From the NCBI RefSeq assembly GCF_036567905.1, contig NZ_DATCTO010000064.1:1-52237 (forward strand): DNA of 52,237 bases, in the 5' to 3' direction. Positions 32,954 to 41,793 of the stretch are shown piece after piece; the stretch's first letter is position 1; each line of letters starts with the position of its first letter. Origin of the DNA: Candidatus Binatus sp. GTDB lineage: Bacteria > Desulfobacterota > Binatia > Binatales > Binataceae. The position numbers were made by a program, and so were the translations under genes. Under the pieces are notes generated by a model. That model searched no databases and was not told where the DNA came from. It worked only from the letters and a program-made list of their open reading frames with translations.

Positions 32954-34108
32954 TTGGCGACGGCGTCTGACCGCAAGCCGCGCGCGTCAGCCTATCGGGT
33001 CTATGGGATGGGGCAGTCCTACTTCACGCGCAAGCTCACCGGTTACCTCGACTACAAAGTCATCCCATACCTGCTGCGGCGATTCGCAGGCGCAAACCGC
33101 GCAGCGCGCGAGGCGGGATGGCCGGGCGCGATGCCCGTCGTGACGACACCCGACGGTAATTTCATGTGGGACACGACCGCGATGATCCATCATCTGGAGT
33201 CGCGCTTTCCCGAACCACGCGTGTTTCCCGACGATCCGCTGCTGAGCTTCATCGGCTATGTCCTCGAAGATGCGCTCGACGAATGGTTCTATCGCCCTGC
33301 GGTCGGATCGCGATGGTTTTATGAGGAGAACCATCGTGTTGGCGGATGGGAGCTTGCGCGCGACGCGACCCATGAGCTGCACGTTCGGTGCGACCAGGCA
33401 TACGCAGTCGTGAAGGCGCACGTCACCGCGACCTGCGAGCCCTTTGGCGTGACGGCCGCGAACATCGATTTATGGATCGGGGAAATTCTGCGGCCGTGGT
33501 TTCGTGTGATGGGTGCTCATCTCGCCGCGCATCCGTTTCTTCTGGGCGGCCGGCCGTCGCTGGCGGATTTAGCATTCTTCGGCGGCAACGCGGCGCATTT
33601 CATCAACGATCCGTTGTGCCGGCGCTGGGTCGATGCGGACGCGCCGGCAATCGTGACGCACACTCATCGCCTCATGGAGCCTGAGGATGCACAGTTCGCC
33701 GATTGGATGGCGCCCGGAGAGGTGCCGGAGACGATGATCGCAATTCTCGCCGAACTGGGCCGCTTCTACCTGCCGTGGGTCAGCCGTGCGGCGGCGGACG
33801 GCAAAGCGCAGCTCGCATTCGCAGGCGGCCAGCGGATCGAAATCGCGATCACGCCGTTTCTCGCCCAAGCCCGCGCAACTCTGCTCGCCCGCTACGTGGA
33901 GTATCGCAGCGATGCGCTCGACGCGGTCCTGGCGCGCGCGGGAATTCTTTCCTTCTTCGCGGACTACGCCGATCATGCCGGCACGCTGCCGAACTACAGC
34001 GCTCCGCCGCGCCCCGCTCTCAACCGCCCTTTTGGACCGCCGTGGGAACGGGAGCCGTGGCCGGCCGACGCTGGCAAAGTCCGCAACACAGGGTCGGTTA
34101 CTGATTGA
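32954..34108 (+). CDS. Glutathione S-transferase-like protein (second of a tandem pair)
   Basis: 384 residues if the TTG at 32954 is used, 2 bp after the first gene; an ATG at about codon 19 is possible but would cut into the fold (YRVYGMGQSYFTRKLTGYL). It is a paralogue of the first gene with the same order: thioredoxin-like N domain (GAMPVVTTPDG), then a helical domain with FLLGGRPSLADLAFFGGNAA. The first-strand motif carries GQSYFTRK in place of the usual Ser-Pro-x active site. It has an extra Pro-rich C-terminal tail. A heterodimer with the first protein is plausible. Confidence 0.8.
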   Translation: MATASDRKPRASAYRVYGMGQSYFTRKLTGYLDYKVIPYLLRRFAGANRAAREAGWPGAMPVVTTPDGNFMWDTTAMIHHLESRFPEPRVFPDDPLLSFIGYVLEDALDEWFYRPAVGSRWFYEENHRVGGWELARDATHELHVRCDQAYAVVKAHVTATCEPFGVTAANIDLWIGEILRPWFRVMGAHLAAHPFLLGGRPSLADLAFFGGNAAHFINDPLCRRWVDADAPAIVTHTHRLMEPEDAQFADWMAPGEVPETMIAILAELGRFYLPWVSRAAADGKAQLAFAGGQRIEIAITPFLAQARATLLARYVEYRSDALDAVLARAGILSFFADYADHAGTLPNYSAPPRPALNRPFGPPWEREPWPADAGKVRNTGSVTD

Positions 34109-34117
34109 AGCGGGACA

Positions 34118-34711
34118 ATGAATATAGACACACCCACCCGCGAACAGACCGATGGCCGGCGGCAGCGCAGCGAAGCAAGCCGCGAGCGTATCGTACGCGC
34201 GATGCTGGAACTCGTCGGGGCTGGCGAAGTCACGCCCAGTGCGGAAGCCGTCGCCGCACGCGCCGGCGTGGGGCTGCGCACGGTGTTCCGCCACTTTGAC
34301 AATATGGAAAGCCTGTACCAGCAGATCGATGCGGTGATGACCGCCGAAATCCGTCCGATGGTCGAGCGTCCCTTCGCTGCCGGCGAATGGAAGGCACAGC
34401 TGGGCGAATTGATCGAGCGCCGCATCCGCATCTTCGAGCGCATCATGCCGTTCAAGATCGCGGCGGACGCTCACCGCCATCATTCACCGTTTCTCGCCAG
34501 CCAAGGGGCCGAGATGACACGGGAGCAGCGTGCCGAGCTTAGCCGCCTGGTCCCAAGGGGCAAGCGCGACAATGCCTTGTTCTTCGAGGGCCTTGATCTC
34601 GTCTTGAGTTTTGAGAGCTGGCGGCGAATGCGCAAGGATCAGAAGCTTTCCTTGCCCCGCGCACGCCACGTGCTTGAACGCCTCGTCGGCGCGCTCCTCA
34701 AAGCCGATTAA
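34118..34711 (+). CDS. TetR-family transcriptional regulator
   Basis: 197 residues. N-terminal helix-turn-helix domain (about 15-65): SRERIVRAMLELVGAG, AVAARAGVGLRTVFRHFDNM, the TetR recognition-helix pattern; the remaining helices form the ligand and dimer domain. It follows the GST-like pair by 9 bp and is probably in the same transcript. It is likely to bind the 29-bp palindrome upstream of this operon and of the divergent thiolase, repressing both until an inducer is present. Ligand unknown. Confidence 0.88.
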   Translation: MNIDTPTREQTDGRRQRSEASRERIVRAMLELVGAGEVTPSAEAVAARAGVGLRTVFRHFDNMESLYQQIDAVMTAEIRPMVERPFAAGEWKAQLGELIERRIRIFERIMPFKIAADAHRHHSPFLASQGAEMTREQRAELSRLVPRGKRDNALFFEGLDLVLSFESWRRMRKDQKLSLPRARHVLERLVGALLKAD

Positions 34712-34808
34712 TTACCTCGTAAAGCCCGAGACTGTGATCCGCCGGCGCCGGCTGCGAGGCGGGCGGAGAATTCGCACACTGCGCGAGGGCCGTGGTAAGC
34801 TCGAACTT

Positions 34809-35717
34809 ATGGCGGCCAACGATCAGGGGGCGCTGCGCGAGCCGACGGACTTCGGCAGGCGCAAGTTTGGTGCGGCGCTGGTCAATGTGACCAACGTCTG
34901 CAACCTCGAATGCCGCCACTGCTTCGTTTACCGCGCCGGCAATCCCAACCTCGCGCGCGACAAGATGGACGACGCGACCATGCTCCATCAGTTGCGCATG
35001 CTGCGCGACAAGCACGGCATCAAGTCGATGCTGTTCATGGGCGGCGAGCCCATGATTCGCAAGCGCCTGGTATTCGAGGCTATGAACCTGTTCGAGCGCT
35101 CCTCGATCGTGACCAACGGGACCTACGGGATTCCGTCCATCCCCGGCCGTCTGGTCACTGTGTCGCTCGACGGACCGGAGCGGATGAACGATCCGATCCG
35201 CGGCGAGGGCGTGTTCCGCAAGGTCAAGCAGGCGATCTTCGCGCGCGATCCGCGCGACGGCACGACCGTCATCATCCAGATGGCGATCACGAGGGAGAAC
35301 GCGCCGGGACTCGAAGAATTCATCGAGGAAGTGAAGGACTGGCCAGTCGATGGCGTCGCATTCACGTTTCATGTCCCCTCCAAGGGAGAGCACGGCCCAC
35401 TTGCCTGGGATGACCTGCGCGAGCGCGACGCGGTTATCGACCGGGTCATCGCGCTCAAGCGCAAGCACCCGACGCTAATCAAGAGCAACGTCGAAACGCT
35501 GGAAATGATGAAGTCCGAGCGCGCGCTCAATTACACCGGCGAGCGCGGTGAGCATTGCGCGCTGCGCGCGATGCTGCCGCTTTACATGGGCGATAACGGG
35601 AATTTCGAGCGAACCTTCTGCTGCTACGGCAACGATGTGGACTGCGCGCGCTGCGGCGCCTACGGCGTTTTCAACAGCGCGTACCATCGGATGAAGGGCG
35701 ACCACGCGGAAGACTGA
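34809..35717 (+). CDS. Radical SAM protein with C-terminal cysteine cluster
   Basis: 302 residues from an ATG at 34809; the frame is open upstream but overlaps tetR and is very basic there. The [4Fe-4S] motif CNLECRHC (CxxxCxxC) is at about 36-43, followed by LFMGGEPMIRKRL (the GGE SAM-binding motif) and SLDGPERMNDPIRG, typical of the SPASM/twitch type. C-terminal cysteines in FCCYGNDVDCARCGAYG could bind an auxiliary cluster. No peptide substrate or maturation partner is adjacent, so the reaction is unknown. Last gene of the plus-strand group. Confidence 0.85.
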   Translation: MAANDQGALREPTDFGRRKFGAALVNVTNVCNLECRHCFVYRAGNPNLARDKMDDATMLHQLRMLRDKHGIKSMLFMGGEPMIRKRLVFEAMNLFERSSIVTNGTYGIPSIPGRLVTVSLDGPERMNDPIRGEGVFRKVKQAIFARDPRDGTTVIIQMAITRENAPGLEEFIEEVKDWPVDGVAFTFHVPSKGEHGPLAWDDLRERDAVIDRVIALKRKHPTLIKSNVETLEMMKSERALNYTGERGEHCALRAMLPLYMGDNGNFERTFCCYGNDVDCARCGAYGVFNSAYHRMKGDHAED

Positions 35718-35821
35718 AGCTTCCCGGACGCTCGTTGGGCAGCCGCCAGCGCCGCTTGCGCCCGCCGCTCACGGAACGCGGCTCAGCGTAGTTGCTCGCC
35801 GAGCCGCATCCAACTTCGCAA

Positions 35822-37063
35822 TCACGCTTGCGCGAGGATCAGTTGCGCGCCGGCAATGCTCAACATGTCGTTGGTGCCGTCTTCGATCAGCGACGCACGG
35901 GCATCGCGGAAGATTTTCTCGATCCCGTACTCCCTGCTCAGCCCGTTGCCGCCAAACACCTGCAGCGCATCGCTGGCGACTTCGAAGGCTGCCTGAGTGC
36001 AGAAAGTCTTGGCCGCCATCGCGTACTCGAGTGCCGGGATGGCCGCGGCGTCGTTGTATTCCATCGCCGCGCGCGACAGGCGCCGGCAGGCCTCGACCTT
36101 GGTAAACATTTCGAACAGACGCTTCTGAATCAGCTGATGCTCGCAGATCGGCTTGCCGCCCTGGATCCGTTGCCTGGAGTAGTCGAGCGCCGCCTCGAAG
36201 GCGGCTCGCGCGACGCCCGTAAACACGGCGCTCATGGTGCCGTTGGCCTTGGTCAACACCTGCATCCCGAACAGGTCGAAGTTACCCGGCTCGGCAAGCA
36301 TGTAGCGCGCGGGAATGCGAACGTTGTCGAAGAAGATTTCGCCCTGATTGAGTGCACGCTGTCCAATCTTGTCCAGCGGCCTGCCCTTGGACACCCCGGG
36401 CAGGTCGAAGGGAACGAAAATGGCGGCGCCGGCGCGCGGTTGGCCGTTGTTGGAGGCGGCCATCAGGTAGGTTAGTCCGTGGGTTGCGATGGTGCCGTTG
36501 GATACCCACGCCGCCTTCTGGCCGTTGATGACGTAGTCGTCGCCCTCGCGGCGCGCGATGACGCGCCCTCCGCGATTGGTCGGATCGGCGTCGTCGAGGA
36601 TCGAGGAACCCCAATCGGAGCCGTGCGCCGGCTCGGTGACCGGCCAGCATCCGATGTATTTGGCCTCGCGATCGGCGACAAACGGCTTGAGGTATCGATC
36701 TATCAGCTCGCGATTGCCACTGGCCGCGAGCGCCTCGAACGGAAAGCCGGCAACCCCGAGACTGATCGCGAGGCCCGCGCTGCCCCAGCCTAATTCCTCG
36801 AGGAAGACGTGCATTCCAACGCCGTGGAGCCCCAGCCCGCCAAACTCCGTGGGAATCATCGCCGCGTGGTAGCCGAGTTGGTAAGCCGACCGATAGAACT
36901 TCCACAGGATCGAGTCAGGCGCGATCACTTGCTGCGGATCGGCAATCCGATCGAGCGCGGTGGCGGTAGGGCGCACGACGTTCTCGGCGAAGCGGTGGAC
37001 GGCGCTTTTCAGCTCCGCCAATACCGGCGGGAAGTCAATGTCAAGCTCCACGTATGTCTTCAT
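35822..37063 (-). CDS. Acyl-CoA dehydrogenase
   Basis: FAD enzyme forming trans-2-enoyl-CoA. 413 residues, usual length. The FAD/substrate segments include CWPVTEPAHGSDWGSSILDD and YVINGQKAAWVSNGTIATHG. The C-terminal helical domain has ALQVFGGNGLSREYGIEKIF, then RDARASLIEDGTNDMLSI, where the catalytic-base motif usually reads EGTNE. It overlaps the nitroreductase gene by 4 bp and is last in the minus-strand acyl-CoA operon. Electron transfer flavoprotein genes are not present. Confidence 0.92.
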   Translation of the reverse strand: MKTYVELDIDFPPVLAELKSAVHRFAENVVRPTATALDRIADPQQVIAPDSILWKFYRSAYQLGYHAAMIPTEFGGLGLHGVGMHVFLEELGWGSAGLAISLGVAGFPFEALAASGNRELIDRYLKPFVADREAKYIGCWPVTEPAHGSDWGSSILDDADPTNRGGRVIARREGDDYVINGQKAAWVSNGTIATHGLTYLMAASNNGQPRAGAAIFVPFDLPGVSKGRPLDKIGQRALNQGEIFFDNVRIPARYMLAEPGNFDLFGMQVLTKANGTMSAVFTGVARAAFEAALDYSRQRIQGGKPICEHQLIQKRLFEMFTKVEACRRLSRAAMEYNDAAAIPALEYAMAAKTFCTQAAFEVASDALQVFGGNGLSREYGIEKIFRDARASLIEDGTNDMLSIAGAQLILAQA

Positions 37064-37956
37064 TTGCCGGCTCCTGAAGGCGCCGGATTAGCCTTTACCG
37101 CGGCCGCTTCGGGCTTCGCATTGGGCGCCGCAGTGATGGGATTGGGCACGATCTCCAGCGCACGATGCATGAATTCGAGCTCTTTCTGCCGGTACGGCAG
37201 CGGCGCCGGGGCCTGAATCATGCCGTCGCGTTGTAGTTCCGCCACCACCTTGGGGTCGCGCTCGAACGGTTCGCCGTGCTCGTTGACGAAGTAGAGTTGT
37301 CCGAACGGAAGCTTGGGGCGCTGGCCGCCGGCCTCGCGGCTCTCGAGCGGATAACCGACCGTCATCAGCACCAGCAGATGCGCCGATTCAGGCAGCTTGA
37401 ACAGCTTGCGCATGCGCTTCTCGCGCGGACCGTCGAGCGAACCGGTGCCGATGCAGCAGGTGCCAAGCCCCTCGTCATAGGCGACCAGCGTGGCCTGGCC
37501 GATGCCTTGGCCGCAATCCATGTCGGTCAGTCCGGTCTTCATCAGGCCGTCGTAGTTCTGCCTGAAGTAGGGGATGAGCACGGTGTCGAGATATTGATGC
37601 TCGGCGGCGGGATCCAGACCCATCACGCGCGCGTCGGTCAACTCATGCAGGCGGTCGCCCTGAGTGGCGTGATCGGTCTTGCGATCGTAAATCGCTTCCT
37701 CGACCCAGTACCACAGAATCACCACCGGCGCGTGTTTCAACTGCGAGGTCCCCAGCGGTGCGACCAGCGCGTCCCATTTCTCCGGTGGCGATTCTCCGCG
37801 GAACATCACGATCGCCCGCAGCGCCTGCACATTGCCCCAGAACGAGGCGATCCGCGCCGCCTCGAGCATCTTCTGGATCTTTTCCCGCTCGACCGGGCGA
37901 TAGGGGTTATAGAAGCGGATGGTGCGGCGGATGCCGATGGCCTGCTTCAGTTCCAT
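37060..37956 (-). CDS. Nitroreductase-family flavoprotein
   Basis: FMN enzyme of 298 residues. The N terminus has the family start AIGIRRTIRFYNPYRPVERE, with IRRTIRFY as the FMN phosphate site; GQGIGQATLVAYDEGLGTCC is the second FMN-contact block, and LLVLMTVGYPLE the third. Substrates in this family range from nitro compounds to enones and flavins, so the actual reaction is uncertain. It overlaps the acyl-CoA dehydrogenase gene by 4 bp and follows the ligase by 26 bp, so it belongs to the same catabolic operon. Confidence 0.88.
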   Translation of the reverse strand: MELKQAIGIRRTIRFYNPYRPVEREKIQKMLEAARIASFWGNVQALRAIVMFRGESPPEKWDALVAPLGTSQLKHAPVVILWYWVEEAIYDRKTDHATQGDRLHELTDARVMGLDPAAEHQYLDTVLIPYFRQNYDGLMKTGLTDMDCGQGIGQATLVAYDEGLGTCCIGTGSLDGPREKRMRKLFKLPESAHLLVLMTVGYPLESREAGGQRPKLPFGQLYFVNEHGEPFERDPKVVAELQRDGMIQAPAPLPYRQKELEFMHRALEIVPNPITAAPNAKPEAAAVKANPAPSGAGK

Positions 37957-37982
37957 TGCTCAGACTCCCTTGCTTCGAAGGT

Positions 37983-39572
37983 CTAGGAAACGTGCGCCTT
38001 GACCGGCGCGGTCTTGCTCTTGTCGCGATCCCAGGTGGTCGCGGTAAGGCCCTGCTTCTTGAGCACCGCCTTTTGCACCCGATGGGTTTCGGTTTTGGGC
38101 AGGCTTTCGCGGAAATCGAGGTAGCGAGGCACCATGAACTTTGCCATCCGTTCCTCGCAGAACCGCACCAGTTCTTCGGGCGGAACGCTCTGGCCGGGGC
38201 GCAGCACCACCGCGACCATCACATCGTCTTCGCCCAACTCCGAGGGCACTCCGAATGCGCCCGATTCGAGCACCGCCGGATGCTGGTTGACGATCTTCTC
38301 GACTTCGAACGATGAGATATTCTCGCCGCGCCGGCGCATCGAGTCGGTCTTGCGATCGGCGAAGAAGTAGTTGCCGTCGGCGTCGCAGTAGGCCATGTCG
38401 CCGGTGTACAGCCAGCCATCGCGGATCTTGGCGTCCGTGGCGTCGGGATTCTTGAAATACTCGACGCGGCGCGCACTCGGGTTGTCGATTTTGAAGATCA
38501 GGTTGCCGGCCTCGCCGACCGGAACCTCGGCGCCATTGTCGTCGACCACCTTGGCCTGGATTCCCGGGGGCGGTTTGCCCATCGAGCCCTTGGGCGAAGT
38601 CCCCGCGTTGAACAGACTGAATCCGCCGCCGTCGACCGCTCCGTAGCCTTCCCACACCGTGAGCTTGAAGCGCTTCTCGAATTCCGCCCATGCCCATGCC
38701 GGAGTCGCGGCACTGAAGATGATCCGCACCGGGTTGTCGGCGTCATCGGGGCGCGGCGGCTGCTTGAGCAGGATCGGGATCATCGCGCCGAGCGCGTTGA
38801 AAGTCGTCGCGCGGTAGCGGCGGATATCGTCCCAGAAGCGGCTCGCGCTGAAGCGGCGTCCGAGCGCGACCGTGTAGCCGGCGACCAGCCCGCGCACCAC
38901 GCTCAGGAACAGAGCGTTGGCGTGAAACAGCGGCAGGCAGGTATAGAGGATGTCGCCCGGCTGGTAGCCCGCGCCGGGTGCGGCGAACATCGCGAACCCG
39001 CGGTACCGAAAAACCACGCCCTTGGGCAGCCCGGTGGTTCCCGAGGTGTACAGCAGCGCCGCGATTGCGTCGGCCTCGAGCGCGACATGGGGCTCGCCGG
39101 CCGGTGCTTTCGTCAGTTCGGCCAGCGTGATCGCGCCGGGCGGCATCGCGAAGCCCGCAGGCGCTTCGATCGTGTCCACGATCAGATGTTTGATCGCGGG
39201 AAGGGTCTCGCGAATTGGGAGCAGCGACTCGACCAGATCGGCCGAGATGAACAGCGCCTTTGCTTCCGAGTGATTCAGAATGTACGCGAGGCCCTCGCCC
39301 TTGAGCGCGATATTGACCGGAACCGCGTAGGCGCCCAGCTTCTGGGTGGCGAAGAACGCATCGAGGAACTCCGGCCGGTTCGGCATCATGATCGCGATAC
39401 CGTCGCCCGGCTTGATCCCCAGTCCGGTGAGCCCGTTGGCAACCCGGCTGGCGCGCTGGTTGAGCTGGCCGTAGGTGATTTGCTGATCCTCGAACCGCAG
39501 GAAGACCTTGTCGGGATCGGCGGCGGCCTTCTCCCGCAGGATGTTTGCCAATGAGAAGAATTCCTCAGCCAT
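37983..39572 (-). CDS. Acyl-CoA ligase (AMP-forming)
   Basis: Activates a carboxylic acid to its CoA thioester using ATP. 529 residues from the ATG at 39572; the open frame continues 47 codons upstream into the thiolase-like gene and is rejected. Motifs: LLYTSGTTGLPKGVV (P-loop), EGYGAVDGGGFS where most members have YGxTE, LYTGDMAYCDADGNYFFADR and the hinge RKTDSMRRRGENISSFEVE. It is closest in look to crotonobetaine/carnitine-CoA ligase relatives. It starts 7 bp after the thiolase-like gene. Confidence 0.92.
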   Translation of the reverse strand: MAEEFFSLANILREKAAADPDKVFLRFEDQQITYGQLNQRASRVANGLTGLGIKPGDGIAIMMPNRPEFLDAFFATQKLGAYAVPVNIALKGEGLAYILNHSEAKALFISADLVESLLPIRETLPAIKHLIVDTIEAPAGFAMPPGAITLAELTKAPAGEPHVALEADAIAALLYTSGTTGLPKGVVFRYRGFAMFAAPGAGYQPGDILYTCLPLFHANALFLSVVRGLVAGYTVALGRRFSASRFWDDIRRYRATTFNALGAMIPILLKQPPRPDDADNPVRIIFSAATPAWAWAEFEKRFKLTVWEGYGAVDGGGFSLFNAGTSPKGSMGKPPPGIQAKVVDDNGAEVPVGEAGNLIFKIDNPSARRVEYFKNPDATDAKIRDGWLYTGDMAYCDADGNYFFADRKTDSMRRRGENISSFEVEKIVNQHPAVLESGAFGVPSELGEDDVMVAVVLRPGQSVPPEELVRFCEERMAKFMVPRYLDFRESLPKTETHRVQKAVLKKQGLTATTWDRDKSKTAPVKAHVS

Positions 39573-39579
39573 TGTTTTC

Positions 39580-40707
39580 CTATGCCGCCAGAATGTGGAT
39601 GCAGGCGGCGCCGCCGAAACCCTGACAATGCGCCAGGCCGATCTTCGCGTCGCGTACCTGACGCGGGCCCGACTCGCCTCTGAGTTGCTCGACGATTTCC
39701 ACGATTTGCGCAACGCCGGTTGCGCCGAGCGGATGGCCCTTGGCGAGCAACCCGCCCGAGGCGCTTACCGACACCCGTCCGTTGATGGCGCTCAACCCCT
39801 GTTCGACAAACTTTCCGCCTTCGCCACGCTCGCACAGTCCAAGGTTTTCATAGTGGACGATTTCGGCGATCGCGAAGCAGTCGTGCAGTTCGATCACGTC
39901 GAGGTCGTCGGGCTTGAGGCCGGACTGCTGATATGCGATCGACGCCGCGCGCGTGTTTATCTCGGTCACGAACGTGAGCGGGTCGCTCGCGCCTCGCTCC
40001 GATTGCAGCACGGAAGCGACGATGGTTGCCGGCTTGCGGGGCGAGGTGCGCGCGAAGTCCGCGCGCGCGACGATCGCGGCGGCCGCTCCGGAACTGGTCG
40101 GACAGCACATCATCAGGGTCAGCGGATCGGCGACCATGCGAGAGCCGATGACATCTTCCACCCCGACCTCGATACCGTACTGCGCTTTGGGGTTGTGCGA
40201 AGCGTTGCGATGGTTCTTCACCGAAACCATCGCCATCTGCTCGACCGTGGTGCCGTACTTCTTGCTGTGCGCACGGAAGACCTCGGCAAACATCTCGGGC
40301 ATCGGCGCCGAGCGTTTAGCTTGCGACGGCGCCGCGAGTCGCGCGTCGGCAGCCAGCGGCCCCCGCTGCATCTTCTCGAATCCCACCGCCAGCGCCACAT
40401 CGACCATGCCGGCCCGCACCGCCATCACCGCCTGGTGAAACGCGGTCGAACCGGTCGCGCACGCATTCTCGACGTTGATGATTGGGATGCCGGTGGCGCC
40501 GACGCGATTGAGGAGCCGCTGGCCGGCCGTGATCCCCTGCATCGCGTGGCCGCAGCAGGCCATTTCGATCGCCGAGAAGTCGAGTCCCGCATCGGCCAGG
40601 GCGGCCTTGACCGCTACCTCACCGAAATCCTCGAAGGACTCCTCCGGGTGCCGTCCGAAAGCCGACATTCCGACTCCGATCACACACACATTCGGACTCT
40701 CACTCAT
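39580..40707 (-). CDS. Thiolase-like (SCP-x/lipid-transfer type) protein
   Basis: 375 residues from the ATG at 40707, with GGAGGT 5 bp upstream. Nucleophile Cys lies in VENACATGSTAFHQA; the base His in GGLLAKGHPLGATG; CQGFGGAACIHIL carries the C-terminal Cys region. The layout is that of non-specific lipid-transfer or SCP2 thiolases, which split branched or side-chain 3-keto-CoAs. First gene of the tight group thiolase-ligase-nitroreductase-dehydrogenase. The 207 bp upstream should contain the promoter; it also has a 7-bp hairpin at 40842-40858. Confidence 0.9.
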   Translation of the reverse strand: MSESPNVCVIGVGMSAFGRHPEESFEDFGEVAVKAALADAGLDFSAIEMACCGHAMQGITAGQRLLNRVGATGIPIINVENACATGSTAFHQAVMAVRAGMVDVALAVGFEKMQRGPLAADARLAAPSQAKRSAPMPEMFAEVFRAHSKKYGTTVEQMAMVSVKNHRNASHNPKAQYGIEVGVEDVIGSRMVADPLTLMMCCPTSSGAAAAIVARADFARTSPRKPATIVASVLQSERGASDPLTFVTEINTRAASIAYQQSGLKPDDLDVIELHDCFAIAEIVHYENLGLCERGEGGKFVEQGLSAINGRVSVSASGGLLAKGHPLGATGVAQIVEIVEQLRGESGPRQVRDAKIGLAHCQGFGGAACIHILAA

Positions 40708-40841
40708 ATGAAACCTCCAGCGAGCTATGTTTTTGCAAGTATAGTCAGATGCAACCGACATGCCATGGAAATAATGTGATGGTCCCGCGCTGCTGGGCGA
40801 ACTAACATTTCGAATTAAACAGCCTAATCGCCGCCCGCACA

Positions 40842-40858
40842 TGATGCCGTTGGCATCA
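40842..40858. terminator. Weak hairpin downstream of the enoyl-CoA hydratase gene
   Basis: TGATGCC, loop GTT, GGCATCA: a perfect 7-bp stem 57 bp past the hydratase stop. No T-run. May end the upstream transcript or be a protein site. Confidence 0.3.
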
Positions 40859-40914
40859 CAGAGGTCCGTTCTGATGCGAACGGAAGCACTCGGGCGTCCG
40901 GCGGCCCCCTCTTC

Positions 40915-41709
40915 TCACTTTTGCTCTTCGAGGCCCTTAACGTATGCCTTCATCGCGTCGATCGCCCAGTCGGTCGTCATCAGATCCATGAAGAGGTTAC
41001 GTTCGAGCTTGAGGCCCTCGGCCATCGGCGTCTGCATTGCCGATCGCGCCAGGCGCTTGATGTGGGCCATCGCGCGCGGAGACTGGCTCGCGAGCTGACC
41101 CGCCACTTCCATCGCGCGCTCCAGCGCCTTGCCCTGCGCCAGCTCATTGACCAGACCAAAGGCGGCCGCTTCGCGTGGGGTGACTCGTCGCCCGAGCAGC
41201 ATGAACTCCAGCGCCCGTGCGGTGCCGACTACGCGCGGCAGTCGTTGCGTGCCTCCGCCACCGGGCAAAATACCAACGGTCACTTCCGGCAGTCCCAGCT
41301 GATACGGGCCGTCTTCGGCGATGCGGATATCACAGCAGAGCGCGAATTCGAGCCCGCCGCCCATACAGTTGCCATTGATCGCGGCAATGGCCGGCTTGAG
41401 CATTGTCTCGACGCGGCTGCAGGCTCTATCGAGTGAAAAGCTCTGTGGCTCGCTGCGTTCGTCGAACCTGGCTCCATTGGCTCGCAGTTGCTCGGCGATC
41501 GATACCAGTTCCTGGACCGAGTAGTGCTGGATGAAAACCCCGGGCGAACCGCCGGTGAAGACCGCGGCGCGCACACTTTGGTCGGATTCGATTTCGCGCG
41601 TGACCGCGTCGAGTTCGTCCCCGGTCTGTGCCGTGAGATAAATCGACTTCGGCGTGCCGATCGTCACCAAAGCGATTCCCTGGTCCTTGACCATTTTGAC
41701 TTGCTGCAT
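40915..41709 (-). CDS. Enoyl-CoA hydratase/isomerase family protein
   Basis: 264 residues; GAGGAG 6 bp before the ATG. Crotonase fold with the oxyanion-hole loop ITGGSPG-like VFTGGSPGVFIQHYS. Both acidic catalytic residues of hydratases are in place, in NGNCMGGGLEFALCCDIRIA and LPEVTVGILPGGGGTQRLPR. It hydrates enoyl-CoA made by the acyl-CoA dehydrogenase encoded further down. It is 207 bp upstream of the thiolase-like gene and 84 bp after the LLM gene, so it may be in a separate transcript. Confidence 0.9.
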   Translation of the reverse strand: MQQVKMVKDQGIALVTIGTPKSIYLTAQTGDELDAVTREIESDQSVRAAVFTGGSPGVFIQHYSVQELVSIAEQLRANGARFDERSEPQSFSLDRACSRVETMLKPAIAAINGNCMGGGLEFALCCDIRIAEDGPYQLGLPEVTVGILPGGGGTQRLPRVVGTARALEFMLLGRRVTPREAAAFGLVNELAQGKALERAMEVAGQLASQSPRAMAHIKRLARSAMQTPMAEGLKLERNLFMDLMTTDWAIDAMKAYVKGLEEQK

Positions 41710-41793
41710 TGGTTACTCCTCGCCCTTGTCGCTCACCTGCCCGGTTGCTCGAGCCTGAGGGCTGTTAGCGGTGAATGGCGGCGGCGCAGAATT

